The notes under the pieces were generated by a model, which was given only the letters and a program-made list of their open reading frames with translations, searched no databases and was not told the origin of the DNA. From Pseudomonas spelaei (GTDB lineage: Bacteria; Pseudomonadota; Gammaproteobacteria; Pseudomonadales; Pseudomonadaceae), in assembly GCF_009724245.1 (NCBI RefSeq), contig NZ_WNNK01000015.1, forward strand, positions 62,001 through 126,000: a stretch of DNA of 64,000 bases, read 5' to 3'. Positions 17,157 to 25,244 of the stretch are shown piece after piece. The stretch's first letter is position 1. Every line of letters begins with the position of its first letter. Made by a program: the position numbers and the translations under genes.

Positions 17157-17281
17157 CAGATTAAAAATAGCGCGTGCAAAATGGCCTTGCCCGCGGTCGG
17201 CAGTCCTTGCCGACGCCCGCTAAAAAGCCATTGTTTTCGTTGGTGCTCAAGCACACTTTGCGATTTGAAAACCGCCGAGAC

Positions 17282-17319
17282 AAAAAAACGCCCCCAGCCA
17301 AAAGAATCAGGCTGGGGGC
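17282..17319 (-). terminator. Terminator of the class III aminotransferase gene
   Basis: CCCCCAGCC (17291-17299) pairs with GGCTGGGGG (17310-17318); on the minus strand the stem is followed by CG and seven T. It lies 38 bases after the aminotransferase stop. Confidence 0.92.
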
Positions 17320-17356
17320 TCCGCGTATACCGCGAGACGGTTCAGGAAATAAGGGA

Positions 17357-18637
17357 TTAAACGGCGATGCCCTTGCGGCATTGCAGTTGTACGGTGTGTA
17401 CCCGGGCGAAGGCGCGGGCCAGGCGCAGGAGCATTTCGTCGATGTTGCTCTTGCTGACGGTCAAGGCTGGGGTGAAATGCAGGCAGTTCGGCTGAGGGGC
17501 ATTGAGGATCAGGCCTTCGTATAGCGCCGCCTTTACCACGGCATCGGCGGAATCATCCGACAGGGTCAACCCCCAGAGCAGTCCCTGGCCACGCAGCTCG
17601 CCTTGGTCGTAGCGATACGCCAGGCGGGCGAGACCTTCCTTCAGGTAGTGACCGGTCTCGTGGATGTGCTCGAGAAAACCGCTACCCAACACGGTATCGA
17701 GTACTGCCATACCGGCCGTCGCCATCAGCGCGTTACCGTGGTGGGTGCCTTCCAGTTCGCCGAGTTCAAAACAACATGCCTTGCCTCTTGCCAGCAGGGC
17801 CGCCAGAGGTATGCCGCCGCCCAGGCCTTTGCCGAGGGTGATGATGTCGGCACGCACGCCATAACGTTGTTCGGCCAGCAGGGTGCCGCAGCGGCCGATG
17901 CCGGTTTGCACTTCGTCGAGGATCAGCAGGATCCCCAGCTCGCGACACAGACGTTCGGCGCCCTTGAGGTAATGCTCGGTCGCAGGAATAACCCCGGCCT
18001 TACCCTGGATCGGCTCCAGCATGATGGCAACCGTTTGCGCATCCACCGCGGCATGCAGCGCAGGCAGGTCGTTGAACGGAACATGGCTGAAACCGGGCAA
18101 CTGCGGTTCGAAGCGGTTTGCGCCAGCGGCGTCTGATGCCGACATGGTGGCAAAGCTGTGACCGTGGCAACCGTTGCTGGCGGTGATGATGTGATAAGCG
18201 CCGCCGCGATGCAGCTGGCCCCATTTGCGCGCCAGCTTGATCGCCGCCTCACAGGCTTGCGCACCGCTATTGAGCAGGTAGGCCTGGTCACTGCCGGTAG
18301 CCTGACACAGGCGGTTGGCCAGGTTCAGTTGACTGCGATGGTGCAGGCCGTTGCCGGCGTTGATCAGCGTGTACGCCTGGTCGGCCAGGGCTTTGGCCAA
18401 CACTTGCGGGCTGTGGCCGAGGCTGTTGGCGCCGCTGCCCTGGGTGAAGTCCAGGTACGCATGGTCGTCGCTGTCCCAGAGCCAGGAACCCTGGCCACGC
18501 ACAAAAACCTGAGGCGGTCGGGCCACGCTGGGCATCAGGCAGTCACGGGACAGTTCGTCCCGCAGCATCGGCGTTTCAGGCTCCCGTATCAGGTCATCAA
18601 GGCTGGGTGCAGGGCGGCGCAGATTGAACAGGTTCAT
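17357..18637 (-). CDS. Class III PLP aminotransferase (acetylornithine-aminotransferase-like)
   Basis: This 426-residue fold-type I aminotransferase resembles ArgD/ornithine aminotransferases. Visible marks are YLDFTQGSGANSLGHSPQV, LLNSGAQACEAAIKLARKW, the PLP aspartate block LLILDEVQTGIGRCG and the Schiff-base lysine in ITLGKGLGGGIPLAAL. ATG 18637 is preferred over 18643 because AAAAGG sits at a better distance. It is divergent from a LysR gene. Its substrate is unknown; arginine synthesis normally uses another argD, so this may be a catabolic or accessory copy. From memory, an aminotransferase (pqqI) and a LysR gene (pqqH) are listed in the P. fluorescens B16 pqq locus, but a role in PQQ synthesis is doubtful. 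Confidence 0.87.
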   Translation of the reverse strand: MNLFNLRRPAPSLDDLIREPETPMLRDELSRDCLMPSVARPPQVFVRGQGSWLWDSDDHAYLDFTQGSGANSLGHSPQVLAKALADQAYTLINAGNGLHHRSQLNLANRLCQATGSDQAYLLNSGAQACEAAIKLARKWGQLHRGGAYHIITASNGCHGHSFATMSASDAAGANRFEPQLPGFSHVPFNDLPALHAAVDAQTVAIMLEPIQGKAGVIPATEHYLKGAERLCRELGILLILDEVQTGIGRCGTLLAEQRYGVRADIITLGKGLGGGIPLAALLARGKACCFELGELEGTHHGNALMATAGMAVLDTVLGSGFLEHIHETGHYLKEGLARLAYRYDQGELRGQGLLWGLTLSDDSADAVVKAALYEGLILNAPQPNCLHFTPALTVSKSNIDEMLLRLARAFARVHTVQLQCRKGIAV

Positions 18638-18846
18638 GGGCATGACCTTTTGGCAACCCGACGTTTGTCGGTATCGCTCATCAACCCCTGCGTGAGATTT
18701 TTTGCATTGCCTATGTAAACAGCATCAACATAAACAGTATTCATCGTGCGCTCTGGCCCTGTAAGCCTTGTGAATAGGCGCTAGACTAGGCGCCTTGGGG
18801 GCATACGGCCATTTCGATTTTCCAGCTTTTTCGATAAGCATTACTT

Positions 18847-19746
18847 ATGGATTTCAAGCAACTGCGTTATTTCGTCGCGGTGTATGAGGAAGGCCATGTG
18901 GGGCGTGCGGCGGAACGCCTGTCGATCTCACAGCCGGCCTTGTCGCAGCAGATCCGCCAGCTCGAGCAGAACCTCGACGTCAGCCTGTTCGAACGCAGCA
19001 GCAAGCGCCTGTTGCCCACGCTCGCCGCCCATACGCTGTACAACCACGCCCTGCCCTTGCTCGACGGCATGCAGCAAGCGGTCGAGGCCCTGCGCAACTT
19101 CAAGGGTCAGGCTTTGCGCACCTTGGCTATCGGTGTGCTGCAAACCGTGCACACCAGCCTGGTGCCGCAGATGCTGGAACGGGTACGCAAGGCCCATCCG
19201 CACCTCGTGGTGCAGATCTACGAATTGACGGGCATTGAGATCGAGCGCCGCCTGCTCAACGGCTCGCTGGACATCGGCATCAGCTACCTGCCGCCGCGCC
19301 AGCCAGGCCTGCACGGCGTGCTGCTGTACGAAGATGAGTTGAAGGTAGTGATTCCCGCTGACCATCCGTTACGGGAGTTCAAGAAAGTCTCCTTGAAACA
19401 AGCCGCCGAATTACCGATGTTGCTACTGGGAGAAGAGTTCCAGGTACGACAGATCTGGCAGGGCCAATTGGCCAACCTCGGTCGACGACCTCAGGTACAA
19501 GCGGAGCTGAATACGATGGCAGGGATTCTCGACAGCCTGCCTCATACCAAGCTGGCAACGGTGCTGCCCGGGCGCTCCCAAGACGAGCACAACAGCAAGG
19601 CGCTGCTGTGGAAACCCTTGAGCGAACCACGGGTCCCGTTGAAAGTGGGCTTGGTGTGTCGGGATGTACAGCGTCAGCAGGCAACACTTGAGTTGCTGCG
19701 CACGCTGCTGGAAGACGTGATGAATGCCCCGGGTGTGCAGGCCTGA
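18847..19746 (+). CDS. LysR-family transcriptional regulator (CynR-like)
   Basis: This 299-residue LysR protein starts MDFKQLRYFVAVYEEGHVGRAAERL, with the recognition helix in SQPALSQQIRQLE. The effector domain includes IGVLQTVHTSLVPQMLERV and LDIGISYLPP, reminiscent of the CynR/CbbR-type group. It is divergent from the aminotransferase across a 209-base spacer containing two ATAAACAG/GTAAACAG-like repeats near 18715-18743, possible binding half-sites. It probably controls the aminotransferase gene. A terminator follows its stop. Confidence 0.92.
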   Translation: MDFKQLRYFVAVYEEGHVGRAAERLSISQPALSQQIRQLEQNLDVSLFERSSKRLLPTLAAHTLYNHALPLLDGMQQAVEALRNFKGQALRTLAIGVLQTVHTSLVPQMLERVRKAHPHLVVQIYELTGIEIERRLLNGSLDIGISYLPPRQPGLHGVLLYEDELKVVIPADHPLREFKKVSLKQAAELPMLLLGEEFQVRQIWQGQLANLGRRPQVQAELNTMAGILDSLPHTKLATVLPGRSQDEHNSKALLWKPLSEPRVPLKVGLVCRDVQRQQATLELLRTLLEDVMNAPGVQA

Positions 19747-19763
19747 ACTTTTTCGCAGGCAAA

Positions 19764-19792
19764 AGAAAACCCCGCCGAAGCGGGGCTTTGCA
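19764..19792. terminator. Terminator after the LysR gene
   Basis: CCCCGC-CGAA-GCGGGG hairpin with A-rich left and CTTTG right flank. The rest of 19793-19973 shows no gene. Confidence 0.75.
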
Positions 19793-19973
19793 GACTGTTT
19801 CCCTGACATCCATTTCACTCCGCCGTCCTGGCAGAATCCTACGTGTCCCTGTTGTTGCTTTGCGCTTCCTGCGCGACGTCCATGTGAAGTAGATTATCCA
19901 TGGATCCAATCCAGCGATAGAGGACGATTAGCAGCACGTCATGTAAGAGAATGCTTACAAGACACCTCTGCGG

Positions 19974-21752
19974 TCAGAACTGCGCTTCATCCAGCAAATA
20001 CAGCGACTCACTGCCGGCCTTGACCGAAGCGCTGAGGGACTGAATCCGCGGCAATAGACGGGCAAAATAGAAACGCGCCGTCCCCAGTTTGCTGGCGTAG
20101 AAGTCTTCCTGCTGCTCTTTGCCCAACGCAGCCTTGGCCATCAGCGCCCACATGTAGGCGTAGGCCATGTAACCGAATGCATGCAAATACTCCACCGAGG
20201 CCGCACCAATTTCATTGGGGTTGGACTTGGCGCGATCCAGTACCCAGGCGGTCAGCTCATCAAGGTCATCCACCGCGGCGTTCAGCGGCTGGGTGAACTC
20301 GGCCAGCTCGGTACCGGCGGTGGCGGTGAAATGGCGAATCTCGTCAGCGAACAAGGTGTAGAACGCCCCGCCGCTGCCAACGATCTTGCGTCCCACCAAG
20401 TCCAGGGCCTGGATACCGTTGGTGCCTTCGTAGATCTGGGTGATGCGCACATCACGCACCAGTTGCTCCTGGCCCCACTCGCGAATGTAACCGTGGCCGC
20501 CGAAGATCTGCTGGCCGTGAACGGTGGTTTCCAGGCCCAGGTCGGTCAGGAACGCCTTGGACACCGGTGTCAGCAACGCCACCAAATCATCGGCACGTTT
20601 GCGGGTCGCCGCGTCTTCGCTGAACTTGGCGGTGTCCAGTTGCATCGCCACGTAGGTCGAGAACGCACGGCCACCCTCGTTCGAGGCTTTCATGGTCAGC
20701 AACATGCGCCGCACGTCCGGGTGGACGATGATCGGGTCAGCTACTTTGTCCTTGGCTTTTGGACCTGTCGGCGAACGGCTTTGCAGACGGTCGCGGGCGT
20801 ATTCAATAGCGTTCTGATAGGAGCGCTCGCCGGACGCCAGGCCTTGGATGCCGACGCCCAGACGCTCGTAGTTCATCATGGTGAACATCGCCGCCAGACC
20901 ACGGTTTGGCTCGCCCACCAGATAACCCACGGCTTCGTCGAAGTTCATCACGCAGGTGGCGGATGCCTGGATGCCCATTTTGTGTTCGATGGAGCCGCAG
21001 GTCACCGGATTGCGCGCGCCCAGGCTGCCGTCGGCATTGACCATGAACTTGGGCACCAGGAACAGCGAGATGCCCTTGGGCCCTGCCGGTGCGTCCGGCA
21101 GCTTGGCCAGTACCAGGTGGATGATGTTGTCGGTGAGATCGTGTTCGCCACCGGTGATAAAGATCTTGGTGCCGCTGACTTTGTACGACCCATCCGCCTG
21201 AGGTTCGGCCTTGGTGCGAATAATCCCCAGGTCGGTCCCGGCATGCGGTTCAGTCAGGCACATGGAACCGGCCCATACGCCGGAGTACATATTCGGCAGG
21301 TAAGTCGCTTTGAGCTCTTCGCTGGCATGGGTGTTGATCGACACGCACGCACCGGAGGTCAGCATCGGGTACAAACCGAAGGCCAGGCCCGAGGAGTTGA
21401 TCATCTCTTCAACCTGGGCCGATACCGCCTTGGGCATGCCCATGCCGCCATAGGCCGGGTCGCCGCCCACACCGACCCAACCGCCTTCAGCGTAGGTTTT
21501 GTAGGCTTCCTGGAAACCGGCCGGGGTGCTGACCGCGCCATTCTCCCAGCGGCAGCCTTCTTCGTCGCCGCCACGGCTCAGCGGGGCAATGGTTTTGGCC
21601 GTAACTTTGCCGGCTTCCTCAAGGATCGCCTCAACAGTCTCGGCATCGACGGTGTCCGCCAATGCCGGCAGTTGGGCCCAAAGTTTGGCGACCTCGAAAA
21701 CTTCGTTGAGGACGAAGCGCATATCGCGCAGCGGCGCTTTGTAGTCAGCCAT
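19974..21752 (-). CDS. Acyl-CoA dehydrogenase, ~600-residue FadE type (paralogue 1)
   Basis: This 592-residue flavoprotein catalyses the first, FAD-linked oxidation of acyl-CoA in beta-oxidation. It is longer than classic ~380-residue enzymes because of an N-terminal extension (MADYKAPLRDMRFVLNEVFE) and a C-terminal domain of about 120 residues. The flavin/substrate loop MCLTEPHAGTDLG and GTKIFITGGEHD lie mid-protein. The predicted catalytic Glu is in QIYEGTNGIQAL near residue 440. The two others of the group are at 21873 and 25245. From memory, P. aeruginosa PA0506-PA0508 has the same trio, with FadE1/FadE2 for long and medium chains. Confidence 0.9.
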   Translation of the reverse strand: MADYKAPLRDMRFVLNEVFEVAKLWAQLPALADTVDAETVEAILEEAGKVTAKTIAPLSRGGDEEGCRWENGAVSTPAGFQEAYKTYAEGGWVGVGGDPAYGGMGMPKAVSAQVEEMINSSGLAFGLYPMLTSGACVSINTHASEELKATYLPNMYSGVWAGSMCLTEPHAGTDLGIIRTKAEPQADGSYKVSGTKIFITGGEHDLTDNIIHLVLAKLPDAPAGPKGISLFLVPKFMVNADGSLGARNPVTCGSIEHKMGIQASATCVMNFDEAVGYLVGEPNRGLAAMFTMMNYERLGVGIQGLASGERSYQNAIEYARDRLQSRSPTGPKAKDKVADPIIVHPDVRRMLLTMKASNEGGRAFSTYVAMQLDTAKFSEDAATRKRADDLVALLTPVSKAFLTDLGLETTVHGQQIFGGHGYIREWGQEQLVRDVRITQIYEGTNGIQALDLVGRKIVGSGGAFYTLFADEIRHFTATAGTELAEFTQPLNAAVDDLDELTAWVLDRAKSNPNEIGAASVEYLHAFGYMAYAYMWALMAKAALGKEQQEDFYASKLGTARFYFARLLPRIQSLSASVKAGSESLYLLDEAQF

Positions 21753-21872
21753 GGCAAACCTCGTGAGACTTTAAAGTGATTCGGTAGGATCGGTTTTACA
21801 GACCCCGAGTGTACCCGAACAACTTTTGAGACACATAGAGTCCACTTGTGACTACAAGGTATTTTTAAGTCA

Positions 21873-23657
21873 CTAAAGCGCAAATAACTCCGCAGGTAGA
21901 CTCATCAAACATTCACTCCCCGCCTCCACCGCCGCTCGATGCGCGGCAGTACGCGGCAACAGGCGCTTGAAGTAGAACTCACAGGTCGCCAGCTTGCCCC
22001 GGGCGTAGTCGCCATCGCCGCTGCCAGAGTCCAGTTGAGCCTGCGCCACCAGCGCCATGCGCAACCACAGGTAGGCCAGGATGATGTAACCGCTGTACAT
22101 CAAGTAATCCAGGGCCGCCGCGCCGACTTCATCGGGGTTCTTCATGGCAGCCATGCCAACCTTCACCGTCAATTCACCCCACTGCTGGTTCAACTCATTG
22201 AGCTGCGCCACATGGGCCTTGAGTTGCGGGTGATCGGCATTGGCAGCGCAGAACTTATGGACGATTTTGGTAAAGCCCCGCAGCAGCTTGCCCTGGCTGC
22301 CGAGCACCTTGCGCCCCAACAAGTCCAGAGCCTGAATGCCATTGGTGCCTTCATAGATCGGCGCAATCCGGCAATCACGCACCAACTGTTCCATGCCCCA
22401 TTCGCGAATAAACCCGTGGCCGCCAAATACCTGCATGCCGTGGTTGGTCACTTCCAGACCGGTTTCGGTCATGAAGGCCTTGCAGATTGGCGTCAGGAAC
22501 GCCAGCAGGTCCTCGGCTTCCTGGCGCTGGCCTGCATCGCCGCTCAAGTGCGCGGTGTCGAGCAATTGCGCAGTGAAATAGGTCAGTGCCCGATTGCCTT
22601 CGTTGAACGCCTTCATGGTCAACAGCATCCGTCGTACATCGGGGTGCACGATGATTGGATCGGCGACCTTATCCGGGGCCTTGGGACCGGTCAGGGAGCG
22701 CATCTGCAAGCGGTCGTTGGCGTATTTGACCGCGCCCTGGAAACTCGCTTCCCCCAGACACAAGCCCTGCATCCCGGTACCCAGCCGCGCATGGTTCATC
22801 ATGGTGAACATGCAGTTGAGGCCCTTGTTGGCCTCGCCAATCAGGAAACCCTTGGCACCGTCGAAGTTCAGCACACAGGTGGCCGAGGCCTTGATCCCCA
22901 TCTTGTGTTCAATGGAGCCACAGCTGACGCCATTGCGCTCACCTGAATCGGGCAGGAACTTGGGCACGATAAACAGCGAAATACCCTTGGTACCGGCGGG
23001 CGCGTCCGGCAGCTTGGCCAGTACCAGATGGATGATGTTTTCACTCATGTCGTGCTCACCGGCCGAGATGAAAATCTTGCTGCCGGTGACTGCATAGCTG
23101 CCATCGGCCTCAGGCACGGCGCGGGTCTTGATGATCCCCAGGTCAGTGCCGCAATGGGCTTCGGTCAGGCACATGGTGCCGGTCCATTGGCCAGCGGTGA
23201 GTTTGTTCAGGTAAGTGTCTTTCTGCTCCTCGGTGCCGTGAGCGTGGATCGCCGACATGGCGCCGTGGGTCAAGCCCGGGTACATGCCCCACGAGGTGTT
23301 GCTGGAGGCGATCATCTCGCTGAGCACCAACCCCAGGGACGACGGCAAGCCTTGCCCGCCATACGCCGGGTCCGCCGCCAAGCCGTGCCAGCCGCCTTCC
23401 ACGTACTGCGCAAAGGCTTCCTTGAAACCCTTGGGCGTGGTCACCACGCCATTGTCGAAATGGCAGCCTTCTTCATCACCCGAACGATTCAGCGGTGCGA
23501 GGACGTTTTCGCAGAATTTAGCGCCTTCTTCGAGGATCGCGCTGACCATGTCCGGGCTGGCATCGGTAGCCCCCAATGCGGCGTAATGACCATGAAAGTC
23601 AAAGACGTGATCGATCAGAAAGCGCATGTCACGCAGGGGAGCTTTATAGTCAGGCAT
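21873..23657 (-). CDS. Acyl-CoA dehydrogenase, ~600-residue FadE type (paralogue 2)
   Basis: This 594-residue paralogue starts MPDYKAPLRDMRFLIDHVFDF. ATG 23657 with GGAGAA is preferred over the longer frame to 23714. It keeps MCLTEAHCGTDLG, GSKIFISAGEHDMSENI and the catalytic-Glu block PIYEGTNGIQALDLLG. It lies 120 bases upstream of paralogue 1, with the GGDEF gene 90 bases upstream of it. Same strand and similar spacing suggest separate promoters rather than one tight operon. Chain-length preference cannot be read from sequence. Similarity to paralogue 3 looks closer than to paralogue 1 (shared AHVAQLNELNQQWGELTVKV-like C-terminal part). Confidence 0.9.
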   Translation of the reverse strand: MPDYKAPLRDMRFLIDHVFDFHGHYAALGATDASPDMVSAILEEGAKFCENVLAPLNRSGDEEGCHFDNGVVTTPKGFKEAFAQYVEGGWHGLAADPAYGGQGLPSSLGLVLSEMIASSNTSWGMYPGLTHGAMSAIHAHGTEEQKDTYLNKLTAGQWTGTMCLTEAHCGTDLGIIKTRAVPEADGSYAVTGSKIFISAGEHDMSENIIHLVLAKLPDAPAGTKGISLFIVPKFLPDSGERNGVSCGSIEHKMGIKASATCVLNFDGAKGFLIGEANKGLNCMFTMMNHARLGTGMQGLCLGEASFQGAVKYANDRLQMRSLTGPKAPDKVADPIIVHPDVRRMLLTMKAFNEGNRALTYFTAQLLDTAHLSGDAGQRQEAEDLLAFLTPICKAFMTETGLEVTNHGMQVFGGHGFIREWGMEQLVRDCRIAPIYEGTNGIQALDLLGRKVLGSQGKLLRGFTKIVHKFCAANADHPQLKAHVAQLNELNQQWGELTVKVGMAAMKNPDEVGAAALDYLMYSGYIILAYLWLRMALVAQAQLDSGSGDGDYARGKLATCEFYFKRLLPRTAAHRAAVEAGSECLMSLPAELFAL

Positions 23658-23747
23658 GATGATTTCTCCGGCAGCAGATGGCTTCAAGCTACTGCTGCGC
23701 GAGGCCTCGGACAATCACTGTAGAGCCGCTGAATACTGCGCCATCAC

Positions 23748-25040
23748 TCAACCGGCAGCGGTGTTCATGCGCACCGCGCCCCGGCGATTCTGCCCCGATG
23801 CCACCACGCAGTTACGCCCGGCACCCTTGGCGTTGTACAACGCCTGATCGGCAGACTTGAGCACTTCTTCCGGGCTGCGCTGCTCGGCCTGGCGCTCGGC
23901 GACTCCGATACTCACCGTCACCGAGACACTGGAGGCGCCACTGCCGATCCGGCGCTGGCGACCTTGATGGTCGTCATGGGGACGGTTGTCCGGGTTGCGC
24001 AATTTGATGTCGTAATTGGCGATGATCTCGCGAATCTCTTCGAGGTGCGGCAGGCACTCGTCCAGGGTCTTGCCGGCAAACACCACGGCGAACTCTTCGC
24101 CGCCATAACGATAGGCACGACCACCTCCGCTGATCTTCGACAGTTTGCTGGCCACCAGGCGCAGCACCTGGTCCCCGACATCGTGACCGTGGGTGTCGTT
24201 AAAGCGTTTGAAATGGTCAACGTCACTCATGGCCAGCACATAGTTGCGCCCCAGCCGTTGCATGCGTTCATTGAGGGCGCGACGCCCCGGCAAACCCGTC
24301 AGCTCATCGCGAAAGGCCATTTGATAGGCCTCATGGGCAACACCGGCAGCGATCATCAGCATCACCTGGCTGCACATGATATTCAGGGTAAACGGCAGGA
24401 TGAAGGTTTGGGGCAGCATCCAGAAAAGCCCCAGCAACCCCACCAGTTGCGCGGCGTGCAAGGGCCGTGGCTGGCGCCAGTACTGCACGGCCAGCGCGAT
24501 AAACCCCAGGAAAAACATCGGGTACGACAGCTGGATCAAACTCATCCAGTTGCCATGCAAGGCCGGCCAACGGATCTGCGCCAACCAGTTCAATACTGTC
24601 TGGGGATAACTTTGTTCCAGCGCCAGCGCCACGCCACCAATTGCCAACAGCACCGCACACCGGGCAACGAAGTCACGAAACAGGTGGGTACGCTCCTGCC
24701 ACAGCGCATAGATGCTGAACAGCAGCGGCAACAGCAAAGAGCACAGGTGGAATATCACCGCAGCGTCTTCTCGGACACGGCCGTTGTCGCGGTAGTAATC
24801 GGTCTGGGTATCCAGCAGGAAATAAGCGACGTACACCGTGATCATCAGAAACAGCTCACGCTGGCGACGGTAAACTGCGCAATACGCACCGCCCAACAAC
24901 AGCACCAGCGTTGGCAGGACATTGAACAATGAGGTGAAGAAGACGCTGAGGTCCTTGACGTACGCAGCCGATAACCCCGCCAGCAATAACAGCAGTGAAG
25001 GGAGAAAATGGCTGAAACGTACGGCAGACACGCGTGACAA
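23748..25040 (-). CDS. Membrane diguanylate cyclase (GGEEF)
   Basis: This protein of about 430 residues has around six to eight hydrophobic segments in its first 245 residues and a C-terminal GGDEF domain. The active-site loop is RYGGEEFAVV, with DELTGLPGRRALNERM opening the domain and SDVDHFKRFNDTHGHDVGD as the metal/GTP part. This predicts c-di-GMP synthesis. The inhibitory RxxD site normally five residues before GGEEF is absent (GGGRAY). A 20-residue low-complexity insertion (PDNRPHDDHQGRQRR) precedes the last part. The start is unclear: TTG 25040 follows GGAG, and TTG 25085 is the longest option; there is no ATG. Confidence 0.87.
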   Translation of the reverse strand: MSRVSAVRFSHFLPSLLLLLAGLSAAYVKDLSVFFTSLFNVLPTLVLLLGGAYCAVYRRQRELFLMITVYVAYFLLDTQTDYYRDNGRVREDAAVIFHLCSLLLPLLFSIYALWQERTHLFRDFVARCAVLLAIGGVALALEQSYPQTVLNWLAQIRWPALHGNWMSLIQLSYPMFFLGFIALAVQYWRQPRPLHAAQLVGLLGLFWMLPQTFILPFTLNIMCSQVMLMIAAGVAHEAYQMAFRDELTGLPGRRALNERMQRLGRNYVLAMSDVDHFKRFNDTHGHDVGDQVLRLVASKLSKISGGGRAYRYGGEEFAVVFAGKTLDECLPHLEEIREIIANYDIKLRNPDNRPHDDHQGRQRRIGSGASSVSVTVSIGVAERQAEQRSPEEVLKSADQALYNAKGAGRNCVVASGQNRRGAVRMNTAAG

Positions 25041-25190
25041 AGGTAAAGCTCCGGGACGACCTAAAAGATGGCACTGTGCCTTCAATCAGCACAGTTAAGC
25101 ATACTCAATGTGACCTGTATCACATTGCCATCATTTTAACGGCAGCCTGCGCCAATCCCTGAGCGTTGCACTAGGGTTTTTTATCGCTCA

Positions 25191-25222
25191 TAAAAAAACC
25201 GCCGCTCCCGAAAGAGCGGCGG
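25191..25222 (-). terminator. Terminator of acyl-CoA dehydrogenase paralogue 3
   Basis: CCGCCGCTC (25199-25207) pairs with GAGCGGCGG (25214-25222); the minus-strand transcript continues into seven T. It lies 22 bases after the stop at 25245. Confidence 0.92.
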
Positions 25223-25244
25223 CTTCAGAAGAATCCGTTAAGGC

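Noticed and set aside
20181..21779. Plus-strand open frame of about 530 codons opposite acyl-CoA dehydrogenase 1
   Set aside because: Antisense shadow; the same kind of frame appears opposite the other two paralogues, as expected from shared codon patterns rather than a gene.
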